Program-made: the position numbers and the translations under genes
DNA from: Erodium maritimum
Taxonomy: Eukaryota; Streptophyta; Magnoliopsida; Geraniales; Geraniaceae
Direction of reading: 5' to 3'
Assembly (NCBI GenBank): GCA_963921825.1
Contig: OY997588.1
Coordinates: 130,417,203-130,481,202, forward strand
Length of the DNA stretch: 64,000 bases
Shown here: positions 1-11,197 of the stretch, in pieces
Position numbering within the stretch: the first letter of the stretch is position 1
Layout: each line of letters opens with the position of its first letter
The notes under the pieces: model-generated
The model's input: only the letters and a program-made list of their open reading frames with translations
The model's database searches: none
What the model was told of the DNA's origin: nothing

Positions 1-745
1 TTTAGTTGTTTACTGCATAATAATCACAAAGATTCCTTAGTCTAAGGATACATGACAAGCTACGACATTTAATATGTTCATGACTTGATATATGGCACAT
101 GTTCAGGTCGGGTCGTCCAATATCATGTCTTACCTGATATCTATGATCAGACTCTAGAATCTTATTCTAATGATTAATAGAACTGAACTATAAAGAGTTA
201 TCTTTCATACTAGTGTCTTCTAGTAAAACTTTGTTGACTAAGGACCCATCGAGTGTGATCCATCTCGATCTATTGTTTTACTTCTTTTGTGAAAACAGAT
301 CAGAACACACATTGATATATTACTCCAACACATAAGTTATATAGAGTCGCTTTACTTGTATTGCAAACGATGATATATATACATTTACGATTGAGCTACG
401 TGCACTAAGACTAACAAAGGACGGAGATGATTTTCTTGCATAACCGATGACTAATCCCGATTTTTACAACCCTATTTCATGCATAATCTTCCCTTCTCGT
501 TCTTGTAAATTTGGAAAGAAATCTTGGTTCTAGTGTTCTTCTTTTGTTGGAGTTTAGGGAAAATGGTTGAATGAGTATAAAAAAGATGAGCCCTTAGCCA
601 AAGAATTTGAAAATTAATTTGTAATGAAACAAAATTCAGATTAACCAGTTTCATTGACATAGATTAAAGACATAATTAAAGAAAATCCAACAAATTAATG
701 TATTAGATTCTTGAAAATTAGATTGCACACTGACACAGAACAATC

Positions 746-803
746 ACGTAATTGGAACTGTCACATTTTTAGCTACGTAATTGGAATTGTCACATTTTTA
801 GCT
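746..803. repeat. 29-bp tandem duplication
   Basis: Two head-to-tail 29-bp units (746-774 and 775-803) that start ACGTAATTGGAA and differ at one base. It looks like a recent local duplication in non-coding DNA. Confidence 0.9.
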
Positions 804-953
804 CACACAAATAAGCTTGCACAGATGTTTTTGATTGTCATTGACAAAGAAGTCATCTGCTATTCATACATGACTAACATCTCAACCACAAAGGGGATAA
901 GTAAACATTGGACCTTCATCTTGGTGCAATGATGAGCAAAATGTCAGCGCAGA

Positions 954-1031
954 AGTATGTAGAATCTTGAAGAAATTAAAGGATCATCAGTAAGTACGTA
1001 GAATCTTGAAGAAGTTAAAGGATCATCAGTA
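954..1031. repeat. 39-bp tandem duplication
   Basis: Two head-to-tail 39-bp units (954-992 and 993-1031) containing GTAGAATCTTGAAGAA and ending GGATCATCAGTA, with two mismatches (T/C and A/G). Confidence 0.9.
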
Positions 1032-1373
1032 CTTCATTTTCATCATTCCTAATTGCCTTCTTATCATTACCATATCTTCAAGAGTGGTCAAGTCCAGAAG
1101 AACATAAAATAGTATGTCTTGTAAGCATATATTCAAGACAATGATTGCATAGAAACATAGCAAGGGGGTCAAGTAAAAATGTCTAAAAGTATAAAAATGT
1201 GTTCAACATTTGTATACTGGGTAGTAAAAATAAGACAGTGGGAGGAACCAACTCATGTCCCCATTGGGCTGTTCACAGTTCCTCTTCTTTCATTAAGTTA
1301 TGCAGCTGTGAAGAATCAACTCACCTAAGAGATTCATTCTACTAATGAGGTTTTACAAAACAGAAATTGTAAG

Positions 1374-1991
1374 AGCATTTTACATTGCAATCTCAATTTA
1401 AGATCTAAATAAGCTGCTAAAATTAGATATGTAAATGCCCAGCTTCATATCAAAACAACTATATCAATCTATCAGAGATCCTAATTCAAACATTGCAATC
1501 ACAAAATGCTTGATCAATAGACCAAATTAAGCCACAATGGCATGTCAAATAAACTCATTCCAAAGAGCTATTAAATTTACAAACTAGAAATCCAATGTAC
1601 AAGCATTTTCATTGCAATCTCAATATAAGATCCAAACATGCCACAACATTGGGTAGGTAAATCATAAATGATCCAAGTTCAAATAAAAATAAACATAAGG
1701 CATTACATTCATCAAATCAAAGTCAGAAAAGACCACAAACACATCAAATTCAACAGATTGGAGATTGTAAATGAAACAAAGCAATCAGAAAATGCTTCAA
1801 TCACTAAACCAAATTAAGCCCAAATATCCATCCAACACAATGACATTACTCGAAACACTTGATATAATCCCAACATTCACACATAAAAAAGGTAACAACA
1901 GAGTACAGATAAAAAAAACTAGAACAGATATACTTTTTTGTTTGTTGATTAGAGTAGATTCTGAAAATCCACTTTATCTCGATCGATCCGC
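1374..1991. repeat. Degenerate duplicated AT-rich segments, probable 3' flank of the BAP31-like gene
   Basis: Diverged direct copies occur here: a block with ATTGCAATCTCAAT at about 1384 and again at about 1611, and a block with ACCAAATTAAGCC at about 1521 and 1808. The stretch lies directly downstream of the minus-strand BAP31-like stop, so it may include that gene's 3' UTR. No clear poly(A) signal was identified. Confidence 0.5.
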
Positions 1992-2381
1992 TCACTCCTT
2001 CTTCAACCTCTCGATCCTCTGATTCAACTGCTCGATCCTGACAACCAAATTGGTGACGGAGTAGAGGAGCCAGTAGAAGAGGAGGGCGGAGGCGATGAGG
2101 AGGGCGTTGCGCTGGCTCTTCATGATCGATTTCTGGTGGCGGAGGTGCTCGCTAGGGCTGCAGGCGTCGCCTTCGCAGCTGGGGCGGGTCTCGTACTTCC
2201 AGTAAATATCCATCAACAGGAAGAGGCAGAATGGAACCACCGACAGGAACGGCTTCAGGAGGTTGCGCGTGACGGCCACGAGCCCCTTGCGGAGGGCGTC
2301 GAGCCCCGGAAGGGTCAGGAGGAGCACCATCACGGCTTCCGCCGCCGCGGCGTAGCCGAGAACAACCCATTCGAGGGCCAT
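1992..2381 (-). CDS. BAP31-like endoplasmic reticulum membrane protein, short plant type
   Basis: Single-exon frame of 129 residues from ATG at 2381 to the stop at 1992. What is seen: the N-terminus MALEWVVLGYAAAAEAVM begins a hydrophobic segment (about 3-24), a second spans about 41-60 and a third about 93-113. A charged tail with heptad-like spacing follows (residues 114-129, ending ERLKKE). Three membrane segments followed by a short coiled coil are typical of the B-cell receptor-associated protein 31 family, whose members sit in the ER membrane and act as cargo-export or quality-control factors. Plants have a short form of about this length, so the protein looks complete. Residues 62-82 form a polar loop with two cysteines (SCEGDAC). 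A TATA box lies about 90 bp upstream of the ATG. The exact role of the short plant form is not evident from the sequence. Confidence 0.88.
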   Translation of the reverse strand: MALEWVVLGYAAAAEAVMVLLLTLPGLDALRKGLVAVTRNLLKPFLSVVPFCLFLLMDIYWKYETRPSCEGDACSPSEHLRHQKSIMKSQRNALLIASALLFYWLLYSVTNLVVRIEQLNQRIERLKKE

Positions 2382-2467
2382 CGAGGCGTAGATCTGGTCT
2401 CGGTCTCTCTATGCGATTGCCAAAGGGAGCGTGTGATGGCTTTTCTTCGCGAGTAAGGAGCCCGTCG

Positions 2468-2475
2468 TTTATATA
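2468..2475 (-). promoter_or_regulatory. TATA box of the BAP31-like gene
   Basis: TATATAAA on the minus strand, 87 bp upstream of the ATG at 2381. This implies a 5' UTR of roughly 55-60 bases. It is the only good TATA match in the short upstream region. Confidence 0.6.
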
Positions 2476-2854
2476 GATGTGGAACGATTCGGCGACATGA
2501 GATGCACGTGGCGGTGTACTAGAATATGTCCACGTCATTTCAACACCTGGCAGTACTGCAGGGATGATCTCTTATTTGGGCTCTGGATGAACCGGGTCAT
2601 ATCAGATTGGGCCCAGAGTAGATCTTACCTTTGGTCTGCGTTGGGTGGGCCTTCTTCTCGCTTTAATTATTATTTCATTAAAAAGAAGTATATAAACTTA
2701 ATCTTTTGATTCGTAATCCGTTCCAAAACGATCTCATGTATTCGATAAAGTCAGGTTAGAATTTCCAGTAGATGTTATTATTTCTTACATGTGCTCGAGC
2801 GACCACATATTGTTAATAGGATATGGGCCCTACGTGATGCCATTGTTCAATCAG

Positions 2855-3092
2855 GTATGTCCGTTGAGGGCTCGTTATACCATTCTTCAGCTCATTGAGC
2901 GTACTGGTCGCGTTCGTCCTCTACAATCACGTTGTGTAGAATGGTTCAAGTGTGCATGATATCAACCAACGTATACTTGTTCCAAACACGAGCATGTTGG
3001 GAAATTATGTGCCACCATTCTTAAAGGACCCGAAAAGCTCGTTCAATATCTTTTCGAACACCTTTTTAGACTTTAGCAAACAATTTGTGTTT
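2855..3092 (-). pseudogene. PIF/Harbinger-type transposase remnant
   Basis: Minus-strand reading gives a degenerate match to the C-terminal part of the DDE transposase family of PIF/Harbinger elements. Visible pieces are KHKLFAKV, the hallmark RKDIERAFRVL, and ILHNVIVEDERDQYA, in the right order and spacing. At least four in-frame stops interrupt it (after KV, RVL, MHT and YAQ), so it is dead. No terminal inverted repeats or TTA/TAA target duplication were found, and the N-terminal two-thirds is not recognisable. Confidence 0.72.
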
Positions 3093-3814
3093 AAGTTGGA
3101 TGGGATGTCGAGTCGACTTCAAAAATCGACTCCAGGTTGATTTCACGGTAGCGTCTGACGACGCCAATACAACAAGTCCAGACTGACAAAAACTACGATC
3201 GAACATACTCTTACCGAATATAAATACTGGTGGACTAAATACTCTCCCAAAATATCAGTATGCGTCGTCATCCCTTGTCAAGACACTCATGATATCATAT
3301 TTAAAGTAATTAGGACACATATTTTTTAAAGAAAATTGTCTAAAAGTGTGAAGAACAAGTGTCGCATATCTTGATCAAAAGCGTATCGTAGCATATGCAT
3401 TATTGATCCCTTGATTACATCATCTTTATCACATCCTTAGTTATCATGGAAACATATATAATGGGTCTAAGATTCTTCACCGGAAACTTCCACTGAAATG
3501 GCAATTCTGTAAGGTTAAAAGAAAAGTTAAATTGTGTTGAAATATTCTCTCAATCAGCCAAAAGTCAATAATATAATCGATGAATCATGAACATAATGAA
3601 ATGATCCATAAATTATTACAAAACATGAGCTTGCTTGCTCCTTTGAAATTACACCCATTTCCATTCTCTCTATTCCCTAACATCACGTAGCCACGTTCTA
3701 TATTATAGAGGAATTGCAACGAAGCTTGAAGAAAGATCCAACTATTGCATCTATAGAGAGAATAAAGTTGAGAGCTTGTCGAACATTTCATCATCAACAA
3801 GCTTGCGGTGCAGC
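3093..3814. other. Intergenic DNA and 3' flank of the PDLP-type gene
   Basis: AT-rich DNA with no recognisable gene. The part next to 3815 probably holds the 3' UTR of the minus-strand PDLP-type gene. Confidence 0.5.
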
Positions 3815-6800
3815 TCATTTACCACCTGCAACATTAGAGACGATAAAGTGAACACTAATTAGAGCATCGACAACGCTGACCGTCAGCACTGATGGCAGTG
3901 GCGGATCTAGCTTTTTCAATGAGGGGAGCACCGATTTTCTTTTTACGTAAAAATAACGTTACAATATTTTGTACTATTAAAGTTTTTTAATCTGTTCAAA
4001 AGTTTAATTAAAATTATGGTTTTAAAGCTCAAAATTATTATTAATTTATGTTTTGAGTTTAGTTATTCTTTACGATTTGAGACTATTGTCAATATAAATA
4101 TCTACAAAATTATTATAATCATTAAGAGATATTTCAAAAAACATTTCATTGATTGATATTTGATAAGAACAAGAAGAAATAAAGTAAAAGACTGATAAAT
4201 ATCGTATACGCTGAGAAAAATATTTTTTGTGGGTTGACAGTGAAAGTGTTTTATAACATTTTTAATACATGAAAAATTGATGTCATATTTTGTAATATGT
4301 ATTCATGCTTATCCTTCTATAAGATAGTAAAGACTCTTCTCCGGTGAGGTTGGCGTGGGAGTGTTCGGAGGCTTGCCGGTCGTTGTTTGTTACCGCGCCT
4401 GGTCTTGATGGTGCTCGGAGGGTTTGCGGGATGTTTTGTTGTTCTCTTCGTCGGTGGTGGCGCGGTGTTTCAAGGTGCACTGCCCGAGGATTCCTCGAGA
4501 CTCCTGCCCGAGGTGCACGCGGAACTCTGCCCGACGAGCACGTGGGTTTCTCCCGAGACTTGCGCGTCTTTTGTTTGTCTTGTTGGGCCGGTTGTTTGGG
4601 TTTTGGGCCCGTGTTTCTATTTATGTTTAGGGATGTGCGATATTTGTGGTTGATCTTCTGCCCTATTTGTTTGGGCCTGACCCTTATGTTTTTGTGCTTC
4701 ATATCAGTTATCTGGGTGTAGGCTTGTGTTAGACTCATTGTTTCTGTTGTTTGGTTGGCTTTTAAGTCTTGTTCATTGTGTAACTTGAGGGGTAGTACCC
4801 TCGGCCTTGTTTTCTCACTTTTGAAAATAAGGTCTCTTATAAAAAAAATAACTATAAAAGTAAAAAAAAATTAATGTGATAAAAAACAAAAATTTAAAGA
4901 TCTAAGCAAGTAAAATTAAAATTTTAGATAATTATAATGAAAAATAGAATTTTATAAAAATAAATATGAAAAGAAATTGGATAAAAATAACTCTGTTTTA
5001 ATTTCAGGGGGAGCACTTAATGATAAACAATATTTTATAACAGTAAATACAGGAAAATGAGTAATAATTTTTTTTGTTTCTAAAATTTGAGGGAGGGACA
5101 TGTCCCCTGCTGATTCGTGAGGTGCTCACGGTGAATATTAAAATAGTATTTTTATTGTTCGCTCACCGCTCAATACTGCAGATGCTTTTGACCTTTTAGA
5201 AAGATGGAGAAAAGTTTAAAAGTGTACCTTTTGCTCCTTTTCCACAAGATCTTGCCAGGAAAGAAAGGAAGACTATGAGCAGTGCAACCCCGGCTATGAG
5301 TCCAATTAGAATTGCCAGAGTCTTCTCTGTCTCCACATCCTTCGGCCCTTCTCCCGAACCTGTATTGCATCGTATGTATGCTCACACGCATTAACCAGTC
5401 TCTAAATATTATCTTTTATGGCTTCCCAAAACAGTGTATATATATGTGAAATAAAAAAAATGATTATCAACATTGCTCTGAAAGTCTAATTGGACTTGTT
5501 ATTTCATTAATTTGTGTTTTTGAGAGGAAAGTCTTTTAAAAATATTATTCTATACCAAAATAATTATAATTATATTTAAAATATTAATAAATATATTTAT
5601 TAGTTAATTATAATTTGTTATATTACAAAACTATTATTAAATTGACCTTTGATCCTTAGTCTGAGTTGTTTCACAGTTTGAGTCTCATAAGTCATAATTT
5701 TATTTATTTATAACTCCTTTTTATGTCTTATCTCCGAACTTGTGAGGACACGACTATAGTTTCAAAAAGAAAATTAAATTAAATTATAAGTTCTGGTATA
5801 ATACCCCAAAGTCTAGCATCAGGCGTATTTACATACAGTTAAGAAGTCAATGGTTTTGAAAACCCTGCCAAACCTAACACAACGAAGCTGTAAAAATCAA
5901 CCTCGCATTTCAATTATGTACCAAACAGGTTAGAGAAGGGCGAGCGAGCCATTCGAGCATCAAACAAAACAATGCTAATTACAATGATTTATCAAATGCG
6001 CATTTGGTTTCTGTAAGTTGTTAGATTATTTTAGTTTTTCAATGATGTCAGACCCAATAATAGTTTTTTTTTCTCTTTTTCCCATGGTGTATATTAGATA
6101 AAATCAGGACAATTCATTGTTTTGGGATGAGATAGTAGTTAATGAAGAAATTGCCTATTTAACCCAACAAAAAAACCTCCAAGATATGAAATGAAATCAT
6201 CACCCGGGATAGTTATAAGGTTGATAGACGACTCAATTAAATATTTAAATAATAATTAAAAACTCAATTATAATTATAATCTATCTCTTACCGTTGGGGT
6301 GATCCTCAGGCTGAAAATAACGCACGTAGCACTTAGCGAGGAACATGGCCCCCGAAGCAGGGGAGGCGCAATCCGTTTTGAGGAGTCGGACGGCAGCTGA
6401 CACACAATCCTGGCACTCACTCGGACTCAGGTCGCCTACGCACTGCGCTACACCCTGCACGTCCCCGTACACACTAACCACGAAGCCCCCGCCGCGGCTA
6501 CCCTCCAGTTGGTCCAGCGCCTCATCCCGCTGGGCCAACGCGTACCCAGTCGACGGCCCACATTTCTTAGCGAGCACGCTCTTGTCCTCCACTCCTACGA
6601 ACGTCGCGTTGTCGTACTTGACCAAGCAGCCGTCCAGCTGCAACGCGCCGCCGCACGACTCAGGACAAACGGTCCCCAGTTCACTTACCGCGCGCGCCAC
6701 GCACCGGCCGCAGGCGCCGCCGGCGAGGTCATCCTGGCATTGAAAGAGCCCGTGGACGGTGTCTGCGGTGAAGTTGCTGTATGTGGCATAGGCGGCGGAG

Positions 6801-6970
6801 CTGGCGATGGTGGTAAGGAGCGAGTTGAGGTTGGACTCGTAGGGCGAGTTGGGAGCGAACCTGAGCTGCGAGCAGCTAGCGTAGATGAAGGTGTCGGAGT
6901 CTGCGGACGACGACCCGGCGAGCAAGAAGACGGCGATAGCACAAGAGAGAAGCGGAGATGTTTTCGTCAT
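3815..6970 (-). CDS. PDLP: Plasmodesmata-located protein-like receptor-type protein with two DUF26 domains
   Basis: Three exons on the minus strand: 6970-6292, 5359-5228 and 3825-3815, all with GT/AG borders and both junctions after the first base of a Gly codon. The product is 273 residues. Residues 1 to about 23 are a signal peptide (MTKTSPLLSCAIAVFLLAG). Two DUF26 (Gnk2-like) domains follow, each with C-x8-C-x2-C: C78/C87/C90 and C177/C186/C189. Asn66 and Asn121 are in N-glycosylation sequons. Exon 2 encodes an acidic linker and one transmembrane helix (about 241-262). The last exon adds only Gly-Lys and the stop, giving a short cytosolic tail ending GKGAKGGK. Two DUF26 domains, one helix and a tiny tail with no kinase is the PDLP layout. 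PDLPs sit at plasmodesmata and regulate callose and cell-to-cell traffic; the subgroup here is unknown. The ATG at 6970 is the only ATG giving a signal peptide. Intron 2 (1402 bp) carries transposon debris. Confidence 0.88.
3895..5120. mobile_element. Degenerate transposon copy in PDLP intron 2
   Basis: The left end begins CAGTGGCGGATCTAGC, a very common start of plant DNA transposons and MITEs. A very AT-rich body follows, and the right side ends GGGACATGTCCCCTGCTGATT, a decayed counterpart. The terminal repeat is no longer clearly inverted and no target duplication was found, so the class (hAT-like or other) is uncertain. It contains the 4333-4850 insertion. Confidence 0.45.
4333..4850 (+). 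mobile_element. Short retroposon with poly(A) tail, nested in PDLP intron 2
   Basis: A GC-rich block sharply different from its AT-rich surroundings. It ends AATAAGGTCTCTTATAAAAA with an A-run, as LINE and SINE 3' ends do. The flanks CTATAAGATAGTAAA (left) and CTATAAAAGTAAA (right) may be a decayed target duplication. Open frames on both strands here have no family match. Confidence 0.5.
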
Positions 6971-7110
6971 GTTTCTGCAAATTTTTATTGCTGCCAAGAG
7001 AACTCTGTGTGTATGGAAAGAAAATTGTGAGGGGTTTAATTAAGTTGGCTACTTGGTTTGGCTCTGATGACAACAGTTTACTAAAGGGAGTGACAAGGTG
7101 TAGATTGTTC

Positions 7111-7117
7111 TATATAT
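7111..7117 (-). promoter_or_regulatory. Candidate TATA box of the PDLP-type gene
   Basis: Minus-strand CATATATAGAAC, about 140 bp upstream of the ATG at 6970. Position and sequence fit a plant TATA box. Confidence 0.45.
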
Positions 7118-8330
7118 GACTGTAACACAGGACAAAGCCGGTGACTTCTTTTTTTCAAGTCCTGCGGATATGTTTTGATTTTTGAAATAACATTAAAATA
7201 TTTTGAGAGAATAAAAAATATTATTATTTGGTTAACTTTACATGAAAATTGAAATAGACCGGTATATTATATTGTTAATTATTTAAAATAAATAGTATTT
7301 GGTATATTGATAGGTAACAAGAATATAGACATGACCGTTTCAAAAAAAACAGAATATAGACATGACAATCATTTTATCAAATTATATCTTTAAGCAACAA
7401 ATAACATTAATCGACCAATTTGTGTTCTATGTTTGTATGTAAGGTTGTAAAAAATATTAGGCACTAGTAGAATGGAAAGAGGTCTTAAACATTAGGTAAG
7501 GATTAATCAGATTAATATTTTATTATTTTTTATTAAACATACATTATCAAATTTTATATTATATTATATAAAAAATATTAATAATGTAAAAAAAGTATGA
7601 CTTTATTAGCACATGTTTTTGCAACTTTTATGTTTTAAAAATATTAAACAAAAATAATAAATAACATGGATCGAATTCAGGATGTGACACTTAAATAAAA
7701 GATGCTCTACCAACTCAACTAACATAACTTTGTTGTCTCACTTAGTTTGTAAAACATTCGAAACTGTTTTCGTTTTAATTATAAATATGACGCGACACTT
7801 GGCCGACACAATTAATTAATCGGCCTGGTTGACAGTTAGTAGACCATAATCCGCCCAAAGGCTGAACAACTCAGGAGGATAAACCTGATCCCTAAAACTC
7901 ATTTTAATGTTGTCAAACGAGAATTTTTTCATGTCTGCTTGTATGCGTAAAACATCAGTAATTTATACACATGATCATAAGTTTTTTTTAGCATATTAAT
8001 AGATTTTATTGACATGCTTTTGAGAATTCAAAAATGAACATACACGAAATAAAAATACTTAAAATTCAAATCTAAGAAAGGGATAGACATAGTCTCGGAG
8101 CCTACAACGCTGACCTTACGATAACATTACTGCTTTTTATCGTAGTTTTGTGAGTTTGTAAACATTAAAAACAGACGTACAAGATATGAATATTCCTAGT
8201 GTAAACGATTCTTTTCCTGAATAGACCGAAAAATGCCATGTGGTGTTTGAGGAACACACTGGTCCCTCAACGACCTTTCGAGGCAACTGGGAGAGTACCA
8301 GGAATCTAGGGAGAACACCAGGAAGAATCA
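7118..8330. other. AT-rich upstream region, no gene seen
   Basis: No coding region is recognised. The only structured item is a tRNA-like stretch at 7664-7727, listed separately. Confidence 0.5.
7664..7727 (-). ncRNA. Decayed tRNA-like sequence with A and B box remnants
   Basis: On the minus strand AGTTGAGTTGGTAGAGC resembles a tRNA D-arm (A box), and about 30 bases later GAATTCGATCC resembles the T-arm (B box). The spacing is close to that of a tRNA. Stems are incomplete, so it is a tRNA pseudogene or the head of a SINE rather than a working tRNA. Confidence 0.4.
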
Positions 8331-8452
8331 GAGATTCCCGATCCAAAGGATGGGGTTGGGGCGCCGAGTTGTCACTCACTTCTGCCAACAAGAACAGTTG
8401 ATGATTCCACCTTCCCTGACTCCGATCGGGGGTGTCAATGTTCCCATCCAAC

Positions 8453-8484
<32 letters not shown>

Positions 8485-9480
8485 GACCCGGGGGTTCCAA
8501 TGTTTCCATCCATTAGATGGGATTGGAGCTGCCCTACATAGAGTTATCGAGTGATCGGGTGCACAATAGTCCTAACGTCGGAGCCTGGGTCGAGCCACTG
8601 ATGAGCTTGGAAGCGCAAGGGGCGGAGACGGCGTAGGATGCAACACAGGCGGATACCAAAGAGAGGCAACAGGTAGGCTCGCCGCGGAGGCAACTCAAGG
8701 GGCGGAGGATCCAGTGCAGAGGAGGTGGCAGATACTAGAGAGATGATAGGCGGGCTCACGACGAAGGTAGCGTAGGATGCAGAGGCACCGCAGGATGCAA
8801 CGTAGGAGGCAGAGGCGACGTAGGATGCAACGCATGCGGCAAATGCGATGCAGGAGGCGGCTTTAGTGATAAAGAAGAAGGCGGTAATTGTGCTTGATCG
8901 TAAATGATGGTGGGAAAGGTGGAGACACTAGTGGTGGTCGATGGAGCGCCGAGGGAGATGAAGGGGTTATGGAATAACGGAACGCGATGGTGGTGGGGCG
9001 GCGAGCATTCCCATGAACAGGGAAGGGGGTTGATAAGGGAGGTGTTGACGTCGTACGAGTGGGAAGAGGATTATAACTACAATGACTATGATAAAAATGG
9101 AGAAGAAGGAGATAAATCTTTGAGGGGAAGAAACAACAAAAAGGAAAAAAAGAGAGAATATTTAACCAAAACCAGATCTGAACCAAATCGCGATTCGAGG
9201 AGAGGGGGAGGAGGTGGAAGAGGGAGGAGGAGGCGGCGGTGAGAGGGGGTGGCCGGGGACGACGGCGGAGGGGTGGGGGGGGGGGGTGGCCGGAGACGAC
9301 GACGGAGGTGGCCGAAGACGATGCTCGAACAGTGTAAGAAATTTTTTTTAATATAAATAAAATTAATTTTTTTCTAAAAAATGATTTTTGATATATAACT
9401 GTTTTTAATAAAAAAAAATTATTTTTTATAAAAAACTGATTTTTATGTATTTTTAAAATTAAAATCTGATTTTTTGAAAA
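8331..9480. other. Purine-rich, GC-rich repeat-like region without a recognisable gene
   Basis: Low-complexity runs rich in GATG, GGAGG and GGCGG, including repeated GTAGGATGCAACG-type units around 8770-8850. Open frames here are rich in P, S, R and G with no domain. A similar texture recurs at 53940-54430 and 57844-58080, suggesting a dispersed repeat. Confidence 0.4.
8456..8481 (+). repeat. 26-base poly-G run
   Basis: An uninterrupted run of 26 G. Its length may be inexact, because such runs are hard to sequence and assemble. Confidence 0.9.
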
Positions 9481-9486
9481 TAAAAA

Positions 9487-9931
9487 GGGAAAATTTCATT
9501 TTACCACCCTGTCAAACATTTAACTTCAGTTTGCTACCCTGGCATAAGTTTTTATCAGTTTCATACCCTAACCAAACTTTTAATTTCACTTTCATACCCA
9601 GCCGGGTAAAATGTCCAAAATCAATTTTTTTTATAAATTCAATTTTTTATTTCAAAAAATCATATTGATTTTGTTTTAAAATTATTGAAATTTTCAGTTT
9701 AACACCCTAAACTATGAAGGGTATTATTGTCATTTCACTTCTTTTCAAATTCTGAGGCAATGGCATGAGATGAAAATTTGAGTAATAGTTAGGGGTATTT
9801 TGGACATTTTACCCGGCTGGGTATGAAAGTGAAATTAAAAGTTTGGTTAGGGTATGAAACTGATAAAAATTTATGCCAGGGTAGCAAACTGAAGTTAAAT
9901 GTTTGACAGGGTGGTAAAATGAAATTTTCCC
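9487..9931. mobile_element. Foldback element with arms of about 135 bp
   Basis: Left arm 9487 to about 9622 and right arm about 9797-9931 are near-perfect reverse complements, both ending GGGAAAATTTCATTTTACCA outward. The arm is made of units about 30 bp apart: ACCC(T/A) at 9506, 9536, 9565 and 9596. The loop (about 9623-9796) contains no coding sequence. A target duplication was not resolved. Confidence 0.85.
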
Positions 9932-9981
9932 AAATAAAAATTGAATTTATAAAAAAAACTGATTTTATTTTAAAATTAGTG

Positions 9982-10190
9982 AAATTTTCCAGTTTAACAC
10001 CCTAACAATGAAGGGTATTATTGTCATTTCACTTGTTTTCAAATTCTGAGCCAATGGCATGAGATGAAAATTTGAGTAATAGTTAGGGGTATTTTGGACA
10101 TTTTACCCGGTTAGGTATGAAAGTGAAATTAAAAGTTTAGTTAGAGTATAAAACTGATAAAAGTTTATACCAGGGTATCAAACTGAAACT
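9982..10190. repeat. Second partial copy of the foldback element (direct duplicate)
   Basis: Repeats the loop and right arm of the element at 9687-9895 in the same orientation with scattered differences, for example TTAACACCCTAACAATGAAGG against TTAACACCCTAAACTATGAAGG. Its left arm is missing, so it came from unequal exchange or a partial insertion. Confidence 0.85.
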
Positions 10191-10194
10191 ATGG

Positions 10195-11197
10195 AACAAT
10201 ATATGTGTGTCTTGACTCCTTGTTTCTATGAATGAATTGTGCAACGGGCTGAAATTTTGAAGTCCATGTATTATGTCATGCTTACCTTTCACTGATTAAG
10301 TGGAGCGTATTATTTTTCTTAATTTGAAACAATCCAACGGATATGTAGCACGAAATAAGATAAATGGAAGGGTAAGATAGGAAAGAGTGGGCAGATGGTA
10401 TATGGTGCTGCAGTGCAAAGACTCTTCCATAACTTACTATTCTCTTCTAACACAAGTTTTATTTCTTTAGACCTATCACATGCTAGCTACCTAACATATC
10501 CCTCCCTATTCCCCATATATGTTCCACCTTTTATATCCATTTTCTTTTCTCTTACCACAAACAAGTTCAAATTTTAGTTCACACAATTGGTTTTACAATC
10601 TTGTTAACGAGATATTGTAATTGATTTATTAGCCATCAACTTGGCCGAGCTTGGGGTAAATAAATAGATGATAAAATACATTTATACGGCCACTAATATA
10701 GACAAGTAGCCATAAATTAATATATGTTAGGCATTTTGGTAGAATGTGGAAAATGCATCCACTCTTGATAAATATATGTTAGGAATAGGATGGTCCAAAC
10801 ATCCTACTTCAAATTCAATTGAGTCCTTAACACCTACCCATGTCAAAATCAGGCCTCGTTTTCCTATTAGGATGTAAGGATATGATGGCCTCAAACATCT
10901 TTCTCCGATGAAATAGTAACGTTCATTTTCATTATGAATGTTGTTAGAACAATTCAAATCTAATACATTATTTTTGTGTATATTTTACCGAAAAATGGTA
11001 TAGATCGCACATTAAAATGATGTCTTGTTCCAATCCACACCTAATATTACGGAAAAACTTTTTATTTTTAATAATAAAGTGATTGATAAAAATAAAAAAA
11101 TACTGTTTCATCCAACCACAACTTTAAAATCATTTAAATATCATCAAGAGCATCTGGTATATTTGGAGGAGTCTTGCAGTAATTCTTCAAATTTGGA
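10195..11197. other. AT-rich DNA, no gene seen
   Basis: No domain, RNA gene or element end is recognised. Short open frames are typical of AT-rich non-coding DNA. Confidence 0.5.

Larger units (their letters stand above)
1..1373. other. AT-rich intergenic DNA, no gene seen
   Basis: No coding region, RNA gene or element ends are recognised here. The longest open frames are short and have no family resemblance. The only structure is two small tandem duplications, listed separately. Confidence 0.6.

Noticed and set aside
4283-4738. Overlapping frames of 125-151 codons on both strands
   Set aside because: They fall in a retroposon-like GC-rich insert in an intron, with no recognisable family and no splice or start context.
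6281-6997. Longer start for the PDLP-type protein upstream of 6970
   Set aside because: The upstream extension would begin with TTG, not ATG. The ATG at 6970 gives a good signal peptide.
8331-9300. GC-rich block with Pro/Arg-rich open frames as a possible gene
   Set aside because: Short repeats and purine bias explain the open frames. No domain, no splice pattern, and similar texture recurs at 53980 and 57850.
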